Positions 54,374 through 63,907 of a stretch of 64,000 bases of DNA are shown here, one piece after another. The notes beneath the pieces were generated by a model. It was given only the letters and a program-made list of their open reading frames with translations, ran no database searches and was not told the origin of the DNA. Both the position numbers and the translations under genes were made by a program. Positions within the stretch are counted from its first letter, which is position 1. Every line of letters begins with the position of its first letter. Source of the DNA: Verrucomicrobiaceae bacterium UBA7681 (GTDB taxonomy: Bacteria; Verrucomicrobiota; Verrucomicrobiia; Verrucomicrobiales; Verrucomicrobiaceae); the NCBI GenBank assembly GCA_002482965.1, contig DLGZ01000004.1, positions 40,851 through 104,850 of the forward strand, read 5' to 3'.

Positions 54374-55006
54374 CTACTTCAACTCCTGAATCCGCAGGTT
54401 CCGAAACTTATACGTCTGCCCCTTCTCCCCGTGGTGCTGAATGGCGATCACCCCGCTCGCATCCTTGTCATCCTCCACCTCCGTGGTCAGTACCCCGTTC
54501 ACGAAAATCTTCAAACTTTTGCCACGGCACTCAATGCGGTACGTGTTCCACTCATTGCGCTTGAACGCATCACCCGCACGCGCGCGGAAAGCCGCTTCGC
54601 TTTCCTTGTCGCCCTTGATCGGACTCGCAAACCACATGCGGCGCCCTTCATCATACAAGCCACCGCTCCACTTGCGGTTCGCATCCCCATCCACTTCAGC
54701 CTGATAACCAAAGACCTTGTTCTTCTCCACATGCGCACGGAACATAAACCCACTGTTCGCCTGGCCCGCAGGCAGAAGAATATCCCCTTCAAAAATGAAG
54801 TCACCGTACGTCTTCTCGGTCACCACGAAGAACTTCTTCTCCCCCGTGAGATGGATCTCACCATCCACAATGTCGATCTGCCCCCACTCATACGGGTTCC
54901 TCCAGCCCGTCAGTGTTTTGCCGTCGAAGAGTGACACAAAGTCATCAGCAAAAGCAGGAATCGAGACAGCCAGGGCGAGTGCGGCAAGGAGAAGGCGTGG
55001 TTTCAT
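54374..55006 (-). CDS. DUF1080 (3-keto-disaccharide hydrolase-type) exported protein
   Basis: 210 residues from ATG 55006, which gives a signal peptide (MKPRLLLAALALAVSIPAFA). The rest is one DUF1080 concanavalin-like beta-sandwich: FVSLFDGKTLTGWRNP at the start, FIFEGDILLPAGQANSGFMFR, EWNTYRIECRGKSLKIFVNG and GVIAIQHHGEKGQTYKFRN at the end. The family includes 3-keto-disaccharide hydrolases and is expanded in Verrucomicrobiota and Planctomycetota, often next to Gfo/Idh/MocA enzymes. Substrate not known. Confidence 0.9.
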   Translation of the reverse strand: MKPRLLLAALALAVSIPAFADDFVSLFDGKTLTGWRNPYEWGQIDIVDGEIHLTGEKKFFVVTEKTYGDFIFEGDILLPAGQANSGFMFRAHVEKNKVFGYQAEVDGDANRKWSGGLYDEGRRMWFASPIKGDKESEAAFRARAGDAFKRNEWNTYRIECRGKSLKIFVNGVLTTEVEDDKDASGVIAIQHHGEKGQTYKFRNLRIQELK

Positions 55007-55102
55007 GGTGGGACCACGATCAAAGCCATCCCGCCCGCCAAAACAAGAGCCTTCGCGTTTTATGTGCGCAGTGCCGAAGCGCTGGGACAACGGCATAGGT
55101 AG

Positions 55103-55124
55103 GGCGGACTGTCCCCAGTCCGCC
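55103..55124. repeat. Palindrome GGCGGACT-N6-AGTCCGCC
   Basis: Perfect 8-bp arms in the 241-bp gap 55007-55247, with no T-run. I see no gene in the rest of this gap. Confidence 0.7.
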
Positions 55125-55247
55125 GCCGCCAGAACCCAGGCCTCCCTTGGAAGGAATCAGCTTTGTGGGCTTCCAGATGAAAACGAATTTCGTTTATCGC
55201 ATTGGATGCACGCTGCTGAGCAAAGCGCTGATCAAACCATCTCCACT

Positions 55248-56777
55248 CTAGCTGCCTCCGCGCAGCTCACCCACCACTTTAGGCACCGCCATTTTCGTGG
55301 AGTTTCCTGATCCGCCAGCCGCGCGATTGTAACCGCCGCCCAGCGCCTTGTAGGCTTTCACATACGCAGTCAGCTGCTCCTGCTTCAGCTCGATCAAATC
55401 AATCTTGGACTCCAGCGCATCACGCTGGGTGAAGAGCACTTCCGTATATTCCGCACGGGCATTGAAGAAGAGCTGGCCAGCGATGTTGATGGAGTCGTTC
55501 AGAGCCGCCACCTGCTGGGCCTTGAGGTCGTAGCTTCGACCGTAGTTTTTGATCTGCGCGAGTTGGTTCACCGTCTCGACGTAGGCTTTAAGCACCGTCT
55601 GCTGGTAGCTGTAGATCGCTCCGATCTGGCGCGCACTCGCGCCGAGGAATGCCGCCTTGATCGCACTCCGGTTGATCAAGGGGGCCATCACGTTGCCAGC
55701 AACACCATAAACCAGCGAAGCCGGCGTGGTAAACGCGGACGCCAGCGAGAAGGACTGCAATCCGAGGGCGCTCGAGATGCTGAGCGAAGGGTAGAATCTG
55801 GCCGCCGCAGCCTTCACATCCAGTCCGGTCGCCGCCAGTTCCAGTTCCGCACGACGCACGTCCGGGCGGTTCCGCAGCAATTCGGCCGGCAGTCCGGTAT
55901 AGATGCGGGGAAGCATGAGTTGCTCGAAACCATCAGACTTGCGCTTCACATGCTGGGGGTAGCGACCAGCCAGGTAGTTCAGCTTGTTCTCGGTCACCGT
56001 GATCTGCTGCTGAACTTGGAACATATGGCTTTGGTTCTTGAGCACTTCCGCCTCAAATCGGCGCACAGCGAGCTCCGTGACCCTGGCATTCGCCTTCTGC
56101 AGCTTCACTGCCTCCAGTGCATTCTTTTGAATCTCAATCATCCGCTTCAGGGTGGACAACTGGTTGTCAAACGCCACCAAGTCATAGTAGGTCTCGGCGA
56201 TCTCAGAGACGATGTTCGTGATCATGAAGTTCCGCCCTTCCTGGGTGCCCAGGTAGCGCAGGATCGCGGCATCCCGCTCGTTGCGCAGTTTTCTCCAGAT
56301 GTCCACTTCCCAGTCAAAGTCCGCCGAGAAGCCGAAGTTCGGCATGTTCGTGGGAATGGGGACTCCCGTGGCGATTTCGTTGGCGGTATTGTCTTCCGCA
56401 GCTCCGGCCGCTGTGTGCCGCCCGACTTTATCCAGCCCGGCAGTGGTGCCTGCTGTGACGAATGGGAAAATAGCCCCCTTGCGCGCACGCACCTCGCTTT
56501 TGGACGCCTCGATCTCCTGCAGCAGGATGTTCAATTCCTGATTGTTGCTCAGCGCGGTGCTGATGAGGGACGTCAGGTTTGGATCCTTGAAATACTCCCT
56601 CCATCCGATCATGGCGGAGTTCTTCGTGCCTGCCGTGTCCGGAAAGTTGGCAGGCAGCGGCGGATCGCTCGATGGCAAAGAGTCACGACGGAGCACTGAC
56701 GAGCACCCCTGTACCATGACGACTACACAAACGAAATTAAATGCTAGGAGCTTGTTCTTCAGGTTTTGCATGTTCAT
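55248..56777 (-). CDS. RND efflux outer-membrane factor (NodT/OprM-type lipoprotein)
   Basis: 509 residues from ATG 56777; GTG 56801 and ATG 56771 are alternatives. Lipoprotein signal ending MVQGC. Two outer-membrane-efflux-protein repeats follow: helical SALSNNQELNILLQEIEASKSEV and later YFNARAEYTEVLFTQRDALESKI, with the NRPDVRRAELELAATG motif typical of NodT-type factors. It forms the trans-envelope duct of the tripartite pump with the two genes upstream. The start overlaps the pump gene's 3' end by about 40 bp. Confidence 0.93.
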   Translation of the reverse strand: MNMQNLKNKLLAFNFVCVVVMVQGCSSVLRRDSLPSSDPPLPANFPDTAGTKNSAMIGWREYFKDPNLTSLISTALSNNQELNILLQEIEASKSEVRARKGAIFPFVTAGTTAGLDKVGRHTAAGAAEDNTANEIATGVPIPTNMPNFGFSADFDWEVDIWRKLRNERDAAILRYLGTQEGRNFMITNIVSEIAETYYDLVAFDNQLSTLKRMIEIQKNALEAVKLQKANARVTELAVRRFEAEVLKNQSHMFQVQQQITVTENKLNYLAGRYPQHVKRKSDGFEQLMLPRIYTGLPAELLRNRPDVRRAELELAATGLDVKAAAARFYPSLSISSALGLQSFSLASAFTTPASLVYGVAGNVMAPLINRSAIKAAFLGASARQIGAIYSYQQTVLKAYVETVNQLAQIKNYGRSYDLKAQQVAALNDSINIAGQLFFNARAEYTEVLFTQRDALESKIDLIELKQEQLTAYVKAYKALGGGYNRAAGGSGNSTKMAVPKVVGELRGGS

Positions 56778-59700
56778 GATGTCCGTACTCTCCGAGTTCA
56801 CTCAGCGGTGTATCGTCTTCATCTGGGAGAAGCTTTCCACGAGCAGAGATCGTACCGAAAATATAGTAAAGTCCAGGAACAACCAGCAGACCGATAACCG
56901 TTCCCAACAACATCCCACCGGCCGCCGATGCACCAATGGTCTTGTTGGCGATCGCGCCCGCTCCCGAAGCCCGGAGCAGGGGAATCATCCCCGCGATGAA
57001 GGCGAAGGACGTCATCAAAATCGGGCGGAAACGCACCTTCGCGCCTTCAATGGCCGCCTCAAGGATGGACAGCCCTTCATGATGCCGTTGCGAGGCGAAC
57101 TCCACAATCAGAATGGCATTCTTACCCAGCAGACCCACCAGCATGATGATGCCCACCTGCGCATAAATGTCGTTGTCCAGCCCCATCGCTTTCAGCATCG
57201 CAAAGGAACCCATCACACCCACCGGCAGGGAGAGGATCACCGCCAGCGGCAGAGTGAAGCTTTCGTACTGTCCCACCAGCACCATGTAAACGAACAGCAG
57301 CACCACGATGAAGATATACATGGCCTCATTGCCACGCCCCACTTCGTCAAACGAGAGCCCGGCCCAGCCGATGTCAAAGCCACGCGGCAGGGTTTTCTTC
57401 GCCACTTCCTGGATCGCTTTGATGGCGTCGCCACTGCTGAATCCTGCGGCAGGCGCACCCTGGATGGACGGTGCCGGGTAGGCATTGTATCGGGTGATTT
57501 CATTCAAGCCCAGCTTCGGCTTCAGGCTCATGAAGGCTGAATACGGTACCATCTCACCTTTTTCATTGGCCACATACAGGTCCTTGAGATCCTTCGGCAG
57601 TTTTCGGTAGTCCGGATGTGCCTGCACATAGAGCTTGAAGAACTGGCCAAACTTGATGAAGCCCTGTTCATACGTACTCCCGATCATGACGGAAAGGTTG
57701 TCCATCGCCTTGCCAATCGAGACCCCCTTTTGCATCGCCACCTTGTTGTCGATGACCAGCTCGATCTGGGGATAGTTGGCGCTGAAGAAAGTGAACAGGC
57801 CGCGCAGCTCTTTGCGCTCTCCGAGCGCCGCCATGAACTCATCGTTCACCACCTGCAGCTTGTCATAGTCACCCGTGTTGGTCTTGTCCAGCAATCGGAG
57901 CGAGAAACCACCCGCAGCACCGTAGCCGGGAACCGCTGGTGGTTCGTAGAACTCGATCGTGACTCCCGAGATGGCTTTGCATTTTTCTTCCAGTTCCGCG
58001 ATGATCTGCGGTGCGGTCAGTTTGCGCTCATCCCAGTTTTCCAGATTGATCAGACACGTGCCGGCGTTCGATCCGCGACCCTCCGTCAGCACTTCGTAGC
58101 CCGCCAGCGATGACACAGATTCGACACCTTCAATGGTCTTGGCGAGTTGCTGCAGCTCGGTGGACTTGGCTGAGGTGCGTTCCAAAGTCGATCCCGGTGG
58201 CGTCTGCAGAATCGCGTAGATCATTCCCTGATCCTCCGCTGGAATGAAGCCCGCGGGCAGTTTTTCGTTGATGAAGTAAATCGCCGCACCGGCCATCCCC
58301 AGCACTCCGAACGTCACCAGCCGCAGGTGGACGATCCGCCTGAGTATGGCGACATAAATATCCGTCACCTTTTCAAACACATGATTGAAGGCGGCCAGCA
58401 GCAATGCGATCGGCCCGCGCCATTTGCGCTTCTTGTGTCCGTCTTCGTGACCGTGGTCAGGGCCATGCTCGGACTTTTTCAAAATCATCGCGCACAGCAC
58501 CGGCGTCAGCGTCAGCGCCATGACCCCGGAGAGCACGATGGCCACCGCCATGGTGATGGAGAACTGCCGGTAAAAGACCCCCACCGGGCCGGTCATGAAC
58601 GTCACAGGCACGAACACCGCTGTCATCACCAGCGTAATGGCGATAACCGCGCCGGCGATTTCATGCAGCACCATCTGCGTCGCCTTGTAGGGAGAGATGT
58701 TCGTCCCATGCATTTTCGCATGCACCGCCTCCACCACCACGATGGGGTCGTCCACCACGATGCCGATCGCCAGCACCAGCGCGAAGAGCGTGATCAGGTT
58801 GATCGTCACCCCAAACATCTGCATGAGGAAGAAGGCTCCGATCAGCGAGACTGGCACAGCCAGGGTCGGGATGAGCGTGGAGCGCCAGTCACCGAGGAAA
58901 ACAAACACCACCAGCGCCACCAAAATGAAGGCCTCGATCAGCGTATGCAGCACCTTCTCAATGGAGGCATCAAGGAAGTTGGCCACATCGTAGCTGATCT
59001 TGTAGTCCATCCCTGAAGGAAACGTCTTCTCCTTGATCTCCACCAGCTTCGCCTTGATCTCCTTGATAACTTCGTTCGCGTTGCTCCCAAAGCTCTGCTT
59101 GATCACGATGGCTGCGGAGGGCAGCCCGTCGAGGTCTGAATACAGATCGTAGAACTCACTCCCCAGTTCCACCGATGCCACGTCCTTCAGGCGCAGCAGT
59201 TCACCGTCTTCCGTGGCTCGCAGGATGACGTTTTCATACTGTTCGACGGTGTTGTATCTTCCGACATAGGTCAGCACGTACTCCAGCGCCTGGGAAGTTT
59301 TGCTGTCCGCTCGCCCGATTCGTCCTGGCGACCCGATCAAGCTCTGCTCCGAAAGTGAATGCATCACCGACTCCGTCGAAACGTTGTAGGCTCGCATGCG
59401 GTCCGGCTTCAGCCAGATGCGCATCGCGTACTGTCGTGTACCCAGAATTTTGGCCAGACCCACACCTCGAATACGGCTCAGCTCGGGGATGAGATAGATG
59501 TAGCCGTAGTTGAACAGGAACTGCATGTCCGCATTTTTATCCGTGCTGAAAAGGTTCACATACATCAGCATGTTCGGCGTCAGGTTGTTCACGATGACAC
59601 CCTCGCGTTGCACCAGTGGGGGAAGACGGCTCATCACCTGGTTCACGCGGTTCATCACGTTCACCGTCGCCTGGTTCGGATCAGTCCCCATATGGAAGAT

Positions 59701-59976
59701 CACCTGGATCGTTGCCTCACCCGCGCTCGTCGCGTCAGAGGTCATGTACTTCATGTTGGGCACCCCGTTGATCGAACGTTCCAATGGAATCAAACAGGAC
59801 TCTTCCAGCACTTTCGCGCTCGCTCCCGGGTAGTCCAGCGTGACCATGACCGCCACCGGCGCCACATCAGGGAACTGGGAAATTGGCAGGGTGATCATCG
59901 AAAGCCCCCCAAGGAACAAGATGATCAGTGAGATAACAATGGCCAGCGCTGGCCGGTGCAGAATCTTCGTAAACAT
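56737..59976 (-). CDS. RND efflux transporter (HAE1/AcrB-type)
   Basis: 1,079 residues with twelve predicted membrane helices and the usual two large periplasmic loops. The proton relay has VLAIGIVVDDPIVVVE in TM4 (the Asp pair is kept; the usual A after DD is P) and the Lys in GLLGKNAILIVEFA in TM10. The N-terminus FPDVAPVAVMVTLDYPGASAKVLEE is typical of the multidrug branch. The cytoplasmic loop after TM6 (about 499-516) is unusually His-rich, as is the C-terminal tail (YGHHEH). It follows the adaptor gene by 16 bp and overlaps the outer-membrane gene. Confidence 0.95.
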   Translation of the reverse strand: MFTKILHRPALAIVISLIILFLGGLSMITLPISQFPDVAPVAVMVTLDYPGASAKVLEESCLIPLERSINGVPNMKYMTSDATSAGEATIQVIFHMGTDPNQATVNVMNRVNQVMSRLPPLVQREGVIVNNLTPNMLMYVNLFSTDKNADMQFLFNYGYIYLIPELSRIRGVGLAKILGTRQYAMRIWLKPDRMRAYNVSTESVMHSLSEQSLIGSPGRIGRADSKTSQALEYVLTYVGRYNTVEQYENVILRATEDGELLRLKDVASVELGSEFYDLYSDLDGLPSAAIVIKQSFGSNANEVIKEIKAKLVEIKEKTFPSGMDYKISYDVANFLDASIEKVLHTLIEAFILVALVVFVFLGDWRSTLIPTLAVPVSLIGAFFLMQMFGVTINLITLFALVLAIGIVVDDPIVVVEAVHAKMHGTNISPYKATQMVLHEIAGAVIAITLVMTAVFVPVTFMTGPVGVFYRQFSITMAVAIVLSGVMALTLTPVLCAMILKKSEHGPDHGHEDGHKKRKWRGPIALLLAAFNHVFEKVTDIYVAILRRIVHLRLVTFGVLGMAGAAIYFINEKLPAGFIPAEDQGMIYAILQTPPGSTLERTSAKSTELQQLAKTIEGVESVSSLAGYEVLTEGRGSNAGTCLINLENWDERKLTAPQIIAELEEKCKAISGVTIEFYEPPAVPGYGAAGGFSLRLLDKTNTGDYDKLQVVNDEFMAALGERKELRGLFTFFSANYPQIELVIDNKVAMQKGVSIGKAMDNLSVMIGSTYEQGFIKFGQFFKLYVQAHPDYRKLPKDLKDLYVANEKGEMVPYSAFMSLKPKLGLNEITRYNAYPAPSIQGAPAAGFSSGDAIKAIQEVAKKTLPRGFDIGWAGLSFDEVGRGNEAMYIFIVVLLFVYMVLVGQYESFTLPLAVILSLPVGVMGSFAMLKAMGLDNDIYAQVGIIMLVGLLGKNAILIVEFASQRHHEGLSILEAAIEGAKVRFRPILMTSFAFIAGMIPLLRASGAGAIANKTIGASAAGGMLLGTVIGLLVVPGLYYIFGTISARGKLLPDEDDTPLSELGEYGHHEHAKPEEQAPSI

Positions 59977-59992
59977 GGGTCAAATTCTCTGA

Positions 59993-61105
59993 TTATTCAG
60001 CATGCAGTTTCATGTCCTTGAAAGCCTCTTCAGGCTTCTTGAATACATACACTGCTTTCTCGCCGCTTTTGGCTTGGCGCATTCCTTCGAGAACGATCTT
60101 GTCCTTCTCTGTCAATCCTTCGCTGACGATGAAAACATCCTCCAGTTCCTCGCTGATATGGATGCGCTGTTGAGTTAGGATGTCATCCTTTCCCACGATG
60201 AACACATAGTGATGGTCCAGAATCTCAAACGTCGCTTTCTGTGGCACCAGCAACGCACCCTTCACCATTTTGTTCATGCGAATGTTGCCTGTCTCTCCAT
60301 GCCTGAGCAGGCGGTCTGGGTTCGCGAAATCCGCACGGAATGGAATGGTGCCGGTTTGGTTGTTAAACTCGGCCTCGATGACGTTGACTCTTCCTGGCTG
60401 GTTGAAAATCTTGTTGTTGGCCATCACCAGTTCGACCTTCTTTCTCTCTTCCGGTTGAACTTCAGACATGTAATCCAGGTACTCCGCCTCAGGCACGTTG
60501 AAATAGACCCACATCTCGCTGTTGTCGGACAGCGTGGTCAGCAGATCCCCCTCATCCACCAGGCTGCCATTCCGCAGACGCAGTCGGTCCATCAGCCCTG
60601 AAAAAGGCGCATTGATGTTGGTGAATCCGAGGTGCGCCTGCGCGAGGTTCACCACTGCCACCTTTTGCTCCCATTTGGCCTTGGAAATGGCCAGCTCTTT
60701 GTCGGACACCACCTTGCTGTCCGTCAATCTCTTGGTGTTTTCATATTCAACCTTGGAAACCTGGGCCTCGGCCTCAGCGCTTGTCAGCTCCGCCTGGTAA
60801 ACCAGCGGCAGGATCTTGAACATAGGATCTCCCTCCTTGACGAGCTGGCCTTCTTTCACAAAGACGGACTGCAGGTAGCCACGTTCCACCGCGCGGAGCT
60901 CAATGTTGCGGCATGAACGAATCTGGCACACATATTCTCGCGTGACGAGCGTATCCCGCTTGATGGGGGTGGTCAGGATCATCTGAGCCTTCTCTTCATG
61001 CTCCTCATGCTCAGCCTCCTTATGATGGCAACCGCTAAAGAGGAGGCTGGCCGCTAGGCCGGCATAAATGAGGGATTTCTGGGAAGCGATATGCAGTAAT
61101 TCCAT
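59993..61105 (-). CDS. RND efflux periplasmic adaptor (AcrA-type lipoprotein)
   Basis: 370 residues. Lipoprotein signal with lipobox LLFSGC, then a His/Glu-rich stretch (HHKEAEHEEHEE). The adaptor layout follows: barrel-sandwich half (YVCQIRSCRNIELRAVERGYLQ), coiled-coil hairpin (about 100-150), the second lipoyl half INAPFSGLMDRL, and beta-barrel and membrane-proximal domains. First gene of the tripartite operon. The LacI-type gene lies upstream in the same direction. Confidence 0.94.
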   Translation of the reverse strand: MELLHIASQKSLIYAGLAASLLFSGCHHKEAEHEEHEEKAQMILTTPIKRDTLVTREYVCQIRSCRNIELRAVERGYLQSVFVKEGQLVKEGDPMFKILPLVYQAELTSAEAEAQVSKVEYENTKRLTDSKVVSDKELAISKAKWEQKVAVVNLAQAHLGFTNINAPFSGLMDRLRLRNGSLVDEGDLLTTLSDNSEMWVYFNVPEAEYLDYMSEVQPEERKKVELVMANNKIFNQPGRVNVIEAEFNNQTGTIPFRADFANPDRLLRHGETGNIRMNKMVKGALLVPQKATFEILDHHYVFIVGKDDILTQQRIHISEELEDVFIVSEGLTEKDKIVLEGMRQAKSGEKAVYVFKKPEEAFKDMKLHAE

Positions 61106-61154
61106 TCTTGACCATACAAAGCCACAGCCTTCGGCCTATTCATATACCCTCGAT

Positions 61155-61191
61155 AGGGGGTTTTAGCCCCCACCCCTGACACCAGTGCTGG
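61155..61191. promoter_or_regulatory. Hairpin and dyad in the leader of the RND operon
   Basis: GGGGG-N6-CCCCC (61156-61171) and the dyad CCAGTGCTGG (61182-61191) lie 50-86 bp upstream of the adaptor ATG, in the only gap before the pump operon. The remaining part (61200-61284) is AT-rich, with TATAGA on the minus strand near 61250. Operator or attenuator roles are inference. Confidence 0.3.
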
Positions 61192-61284
61192 CGTGTATTC
61201 GAAAGGGTGAGTGCTACACAAAGTAAAGAAAAAGCCTAAAAAATTAAATTCTATAATTAAGAAAAAACCAATTTAACAGGGGCC

Positions 61285-62289
61285 TCAGCCTCTGTTCGAG
61301 CTCCCCCGCCACACTCCTTCGGTCATCACAATCCTCGGCGACTCAGGGATCCCTCGTTCATTCTGCTGGTACTGCGTCACCAGCAGATCCACCGCCGCCG
61401 CGCCGAGGACATCTGCCTGCTGGTCGATGCCCGGCACTTCAGGCATGTCCGCCCGCCAGCCCAGCGACACATAATCCGGCCTGCGGGATGGGGGCAGGGG
61501 ACCCAGCCAGTCTTTCACCAGATGCCCGCCGTCGATGACCACGTCCGGTTTGGCCGCACGCAGCCACTCCAGGAAATCATTGCGGCTGAGTGACTTGCGC
61601 AGCGCCAGCAGCGCTCCGGGCTGCGTCAGCGGATGATGCGCCAGAAAGCTCGCCGACCACGCACGAAACATCCGCTCATTGATCGTGCTGCCACAGTAAA
61701 ACCCAATGCGCTTATATCCCTGCTTCTTCAGCATCCGCAGCGCCGTCATCATTCCCAAGTAGTGATGGTGATGCACCCGGTGCAACTGCGGCCGCGCATA
61801 GCCCAGGCCGATCACCACACTGCTGAATTTTTCCCACGCCATCGACACATGCCCCCGGCTCCGCGACACCAGCGGCGAAAGGATGAACCCCGGAATCCCC
61901 CGCGCTTCCAGAATGTCAGACAGCCTACGTGCCGTCATCCCCCGTGCCGCCAGGTGAAATTCCTCCAGTTGAAAACCCAGCTTCCCCGCCTGCCGCTGCG
62001 CCCCCAGCACCAACTGCTGCGACCACGAGGAGTGCTCGATCTCCTGCGAACTCCGCTCCGCCCACACAAAAGCCAGCGTGCGCGGAGACGCGACAGTCCG
62101 CGCACGTCGCATGTGCGTCATCAGCTTCGCGATCTCAGGATCAGGCCGGTACCCCATCTGCTCCGCCGTCTGCACAATCCTCTCCCTCAAAGCCGCCTCC
62201 ACATGCTTCCCACCGCGCAGCGCACGCGAGACCGTCATCTTGGAAATCCCAAGCTTCAGGGCGATGTCGTTCAAAGAAGGCCGTGCCAT
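61285..62289 (-). CDS. LacI-family transcriptional regulator
   Basis: 334 residues. The N-terminal HTH is SLNDIALKLGISKMTVSRAL, followed by the hinge region and a periplasmic-binding-protein-like effector domain (ending in DVLGAAAVDLLVTQYQQNERG). It is an effector-controlled repressor, probably of sugar-related genes. It is divergent from the cupin/alcohol dehydrogenase genes (46-82 bp between starts), so those are candidate targets. The RND operon downstream in the same direction is another candidate. Confidence 0.93.
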   Translation of the reverse strand: MARPSLNDIALKLGISKMTVSRALRGGKHVEAALRERIVQTAEQMGYRPDPEIAKLMTHMRRARTVASPRTLAFVWAERSSQEIEHSSWSQQLVLGAQRQAGKLGFQLEEFHLAARGMTARRLSDILEARGIPGFILSPLVSRSRGHVSMAWEKFSSVVIGLGYARPQLHRVHHHHYLGMMTALRMLKKQGYKRIGFYCGSTINERMFRAWSASFLAHHPLTQPGALLALRKSLSRNDFLEWLRAAKPDVVIDGGHLVKDWLGPLPPSRRPDYVSLGWRADMPEVPGIDQQADVLGAAAVDLLVTQYQQNERGIPESPRIVMTEGVWRGSSNRG

Positions 62290-62371
62290 CCCCCACTCTA
62301 CACAGACTCAAAGTCCGAACAAATAAACCGGACGCATGGCCCCTCACAAACGTATTCCCCGCAATCTCACC

Positions 62372-62782
62372 ATGGACATCCAACGCAACGGCTCAAAACC
62401 CTCCGGCAAAGGTCCTCCCGACTGGTTCACCGGCACCGTTCGCATCGACCCCCTTTTTCAAGCTGCCTCCCCAGCCCGAGTCGCCGGCGCCAGCGTCACC
62501 TTCGAGCCCGGCGCCCGCACCGCATGGCACACCCACCCGCTCGGCCAGACCTTGATCGTCACCTCCGGCTCCGGCCGCGTACAGCGCCTCGGCGGCCCCA
62601 TCGAAGAAATCCATCCCGGAGATGTCGTGTGGTTCCCCCCCGGCGAAAAACACTGGCACGGCGCCTCGCCCACCACCTCACTGACACACATCGCCATCCA
62701 GGAAAGCCTCGACGGCAAGGTCGTCGACTGGCTCGAACACGTCACCGACGCCCAATATCAAGCCACTCCCCCCAACACCTAA
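62372..62782 (+). CDS. Cupin domain protein
   Basis: 136 residues from ATG 62372; ATG 62336 would add 12 residues. A single cupin: motif 1 RTAWHTHPLGQTLIVTSGSG and motif 2 PGDVVWFPPGEKHWHG, with the metal-binding His/Gln/His set present. It resembles the small cupins annotated as carboxymuconolactone-associated or mandelonitrile-lyase-like proteins, but the reaction cannot be assigned. It lies 12 bp before the alcohol dehydrogenase, so the two are cotranscribed. Confidence 0.85.
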   Translation: MDIQRNGSKPSGKGPPDWFTGTVRIDPLFQAASPARVAGASVTFEPGARTAWHTHPLGQTLIVTSGSGRVQRLGGPIEEIHPGDVVWFPPGEKHWHGASPTTSLTHIAIQESLDGKVVDWLEHVTDAQYQATPPNT

Positions 62783-62794
62783 CCCGCTCCCATC

Positions 62795-63853
62795 ATGCCC
62801 AACGCCAAATCCTACGCCGCCTCCAGCGCCACCTCCCCGCTCGCCTCCGCTCAAATCCCACGCCGCGACCCCACCGACCGCGACGTCGAAATCGAAATCC
62901 TCTTCTGCGGCGTCTGCCACTCAGACCTCCATCAGGTCCGCAATGAATGGAGCGCCATGCCCACCACCTATCCCTGCGTCCCCGGTCATGAAATCGTGGG
63001 CCGCGTCACCCAGGTCGGCTCCGCCGTTACCAAATACAAACGCGGCGACATCGTCGGCGTCGGCTGCCTCGTCGACTCCGATCAAACATGCCCCCAGTGC
63101 CAGGCCAACCTCGAGCAGTTCTGCCCGCACTCCACCTTCACCTACAATTCCCCCGACAAACACGGCACAGCCCCCGTCACCTACGGCGGCTACTCCAGCA
63201 GCATCGTCGTAAACGAGCACTTCGTCCTCAGCGTCCCCGGAAATCTCAGCCTCGCCGGCGTCGCCCCCTTGCTCTGCGCAGGCATCACCACCTACTCACC
63301 CATGCGCCGCTGGGGCGATCTCAAAGGCAAAAAAGTCGGCGTCATCGGCCTCGGCGGCCTCGGTCACATGGGCGTCAAGTTCTCCCATGCCTTCGGTGCC
63401 CACACTGTCGTCCTCTCCACCTCGCCCAACAAGAAAGACTCCGCCCTCGCCCTCGGCGCTGATGAAGTCATCATCTCCAGCGACGCCAGCGACATGCAAA
63501 AGCACACCGGCACCTTCGACTTCATCCTCGACACCGTCTCCGCCGATCACGACATCAACGCCTACCTCAACCTCCTCAAAATCGACGGCACCCTCACCCT
63601 CGTCGGCGCTCCCGACAAGCCCCTCCCAGTCTCCGCCTTCGGCCTCCTCTTCGGTCGCAAAAAACTCGCCGGATCCCTCATCGGCGGCATCGCCGAAACC
63701 CAGGAAATGCTCGACTTCTGCGGCACCCACAACATCACCTCCGACGTCGAAATCATCCCCATCCAGCAGATCAACGAAGCCTACGACCGCCTCCTCAAAA
63801 GCGACGTCAAATACCGCTTCTCCATCGACATGGCCTCCCTCAAATCCGACTAA
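62795..63853 (+). CDS. Zinc-dependent NAD(P) alcohol dehydrogenase (YahK/cinnamyl-alcohol type)
   Basis: 352 residues, medium-chain dehydrogenase. Catalytic zinc site in GVCHSDLHQVRNEW and VPGHEIVG. Structural zinc cysteines in DQTCPQCQANLEQFC. Nucleotide-binding motif GVIGLGGLGHMGVKF. The His-rich N-terminal half and lengths match broad-range aldehyde reductases of the YahK type, which prefer NADPH. It probably reduces an aldehyde or oxidises an alcohol. The cupin partner and LacI control suggest a carbohydrate- or aromatic-derived substrate (inference). Confidence 0.93.
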   Translation: MPNAKSYAASSATSPLASAQIPRRDPTDRDVEIEILFCGVCHSDLHQVRNEWSAMPTTYPCVPGHEIVGRVTQVGSAVTKYKRGDIVGVGCLVDSDQTCPQCQANLEQFCPHSTFTYNSPDKHGTAPVTYGGYSSSIVVNEHFVLSVPGNLSLAGVAPLLCAGITTYSPMRRWGDLKGKKVGVIGLGGLGHMGVKFSHAFGAHTVVLSTSPNKKDSALALGADEVIISSDASDMQKHTGTFDFILDTVSADHDINAYLNLLKIDGTLTLVGAPDKPLPVSAFGLLFGRKKLAGSLIGGIAETQEMLDFCGTHNITSDVEIIPIQQINEAYDRLLKSDVKYRFSIDMASLKSD

Positions 63854-63862
63854 ACAAGGTGC

Positions 63863-63879
63863 CGGGGTCTCCGACCCCG
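63863..63879. repeat. Palindrome CGGGGTC-TCC-GACCCCG
   Basis: Perfect 7-bp arms 10 bp after the alcohol dehydrogenase stop; same core as 51355-51376. Confidence 0.8.
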
Positions 63880-63907
63880 TCCCCTCCGGCCTCGCAAACC
63901 ACCTCCC

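Noticed and set aside
61633..62946. 437-codon frame antisense to the LacI-type gene and into the cupin
   Set aside because: Arg/His/Pro-rich, no domain, contradicted by two clear genes.
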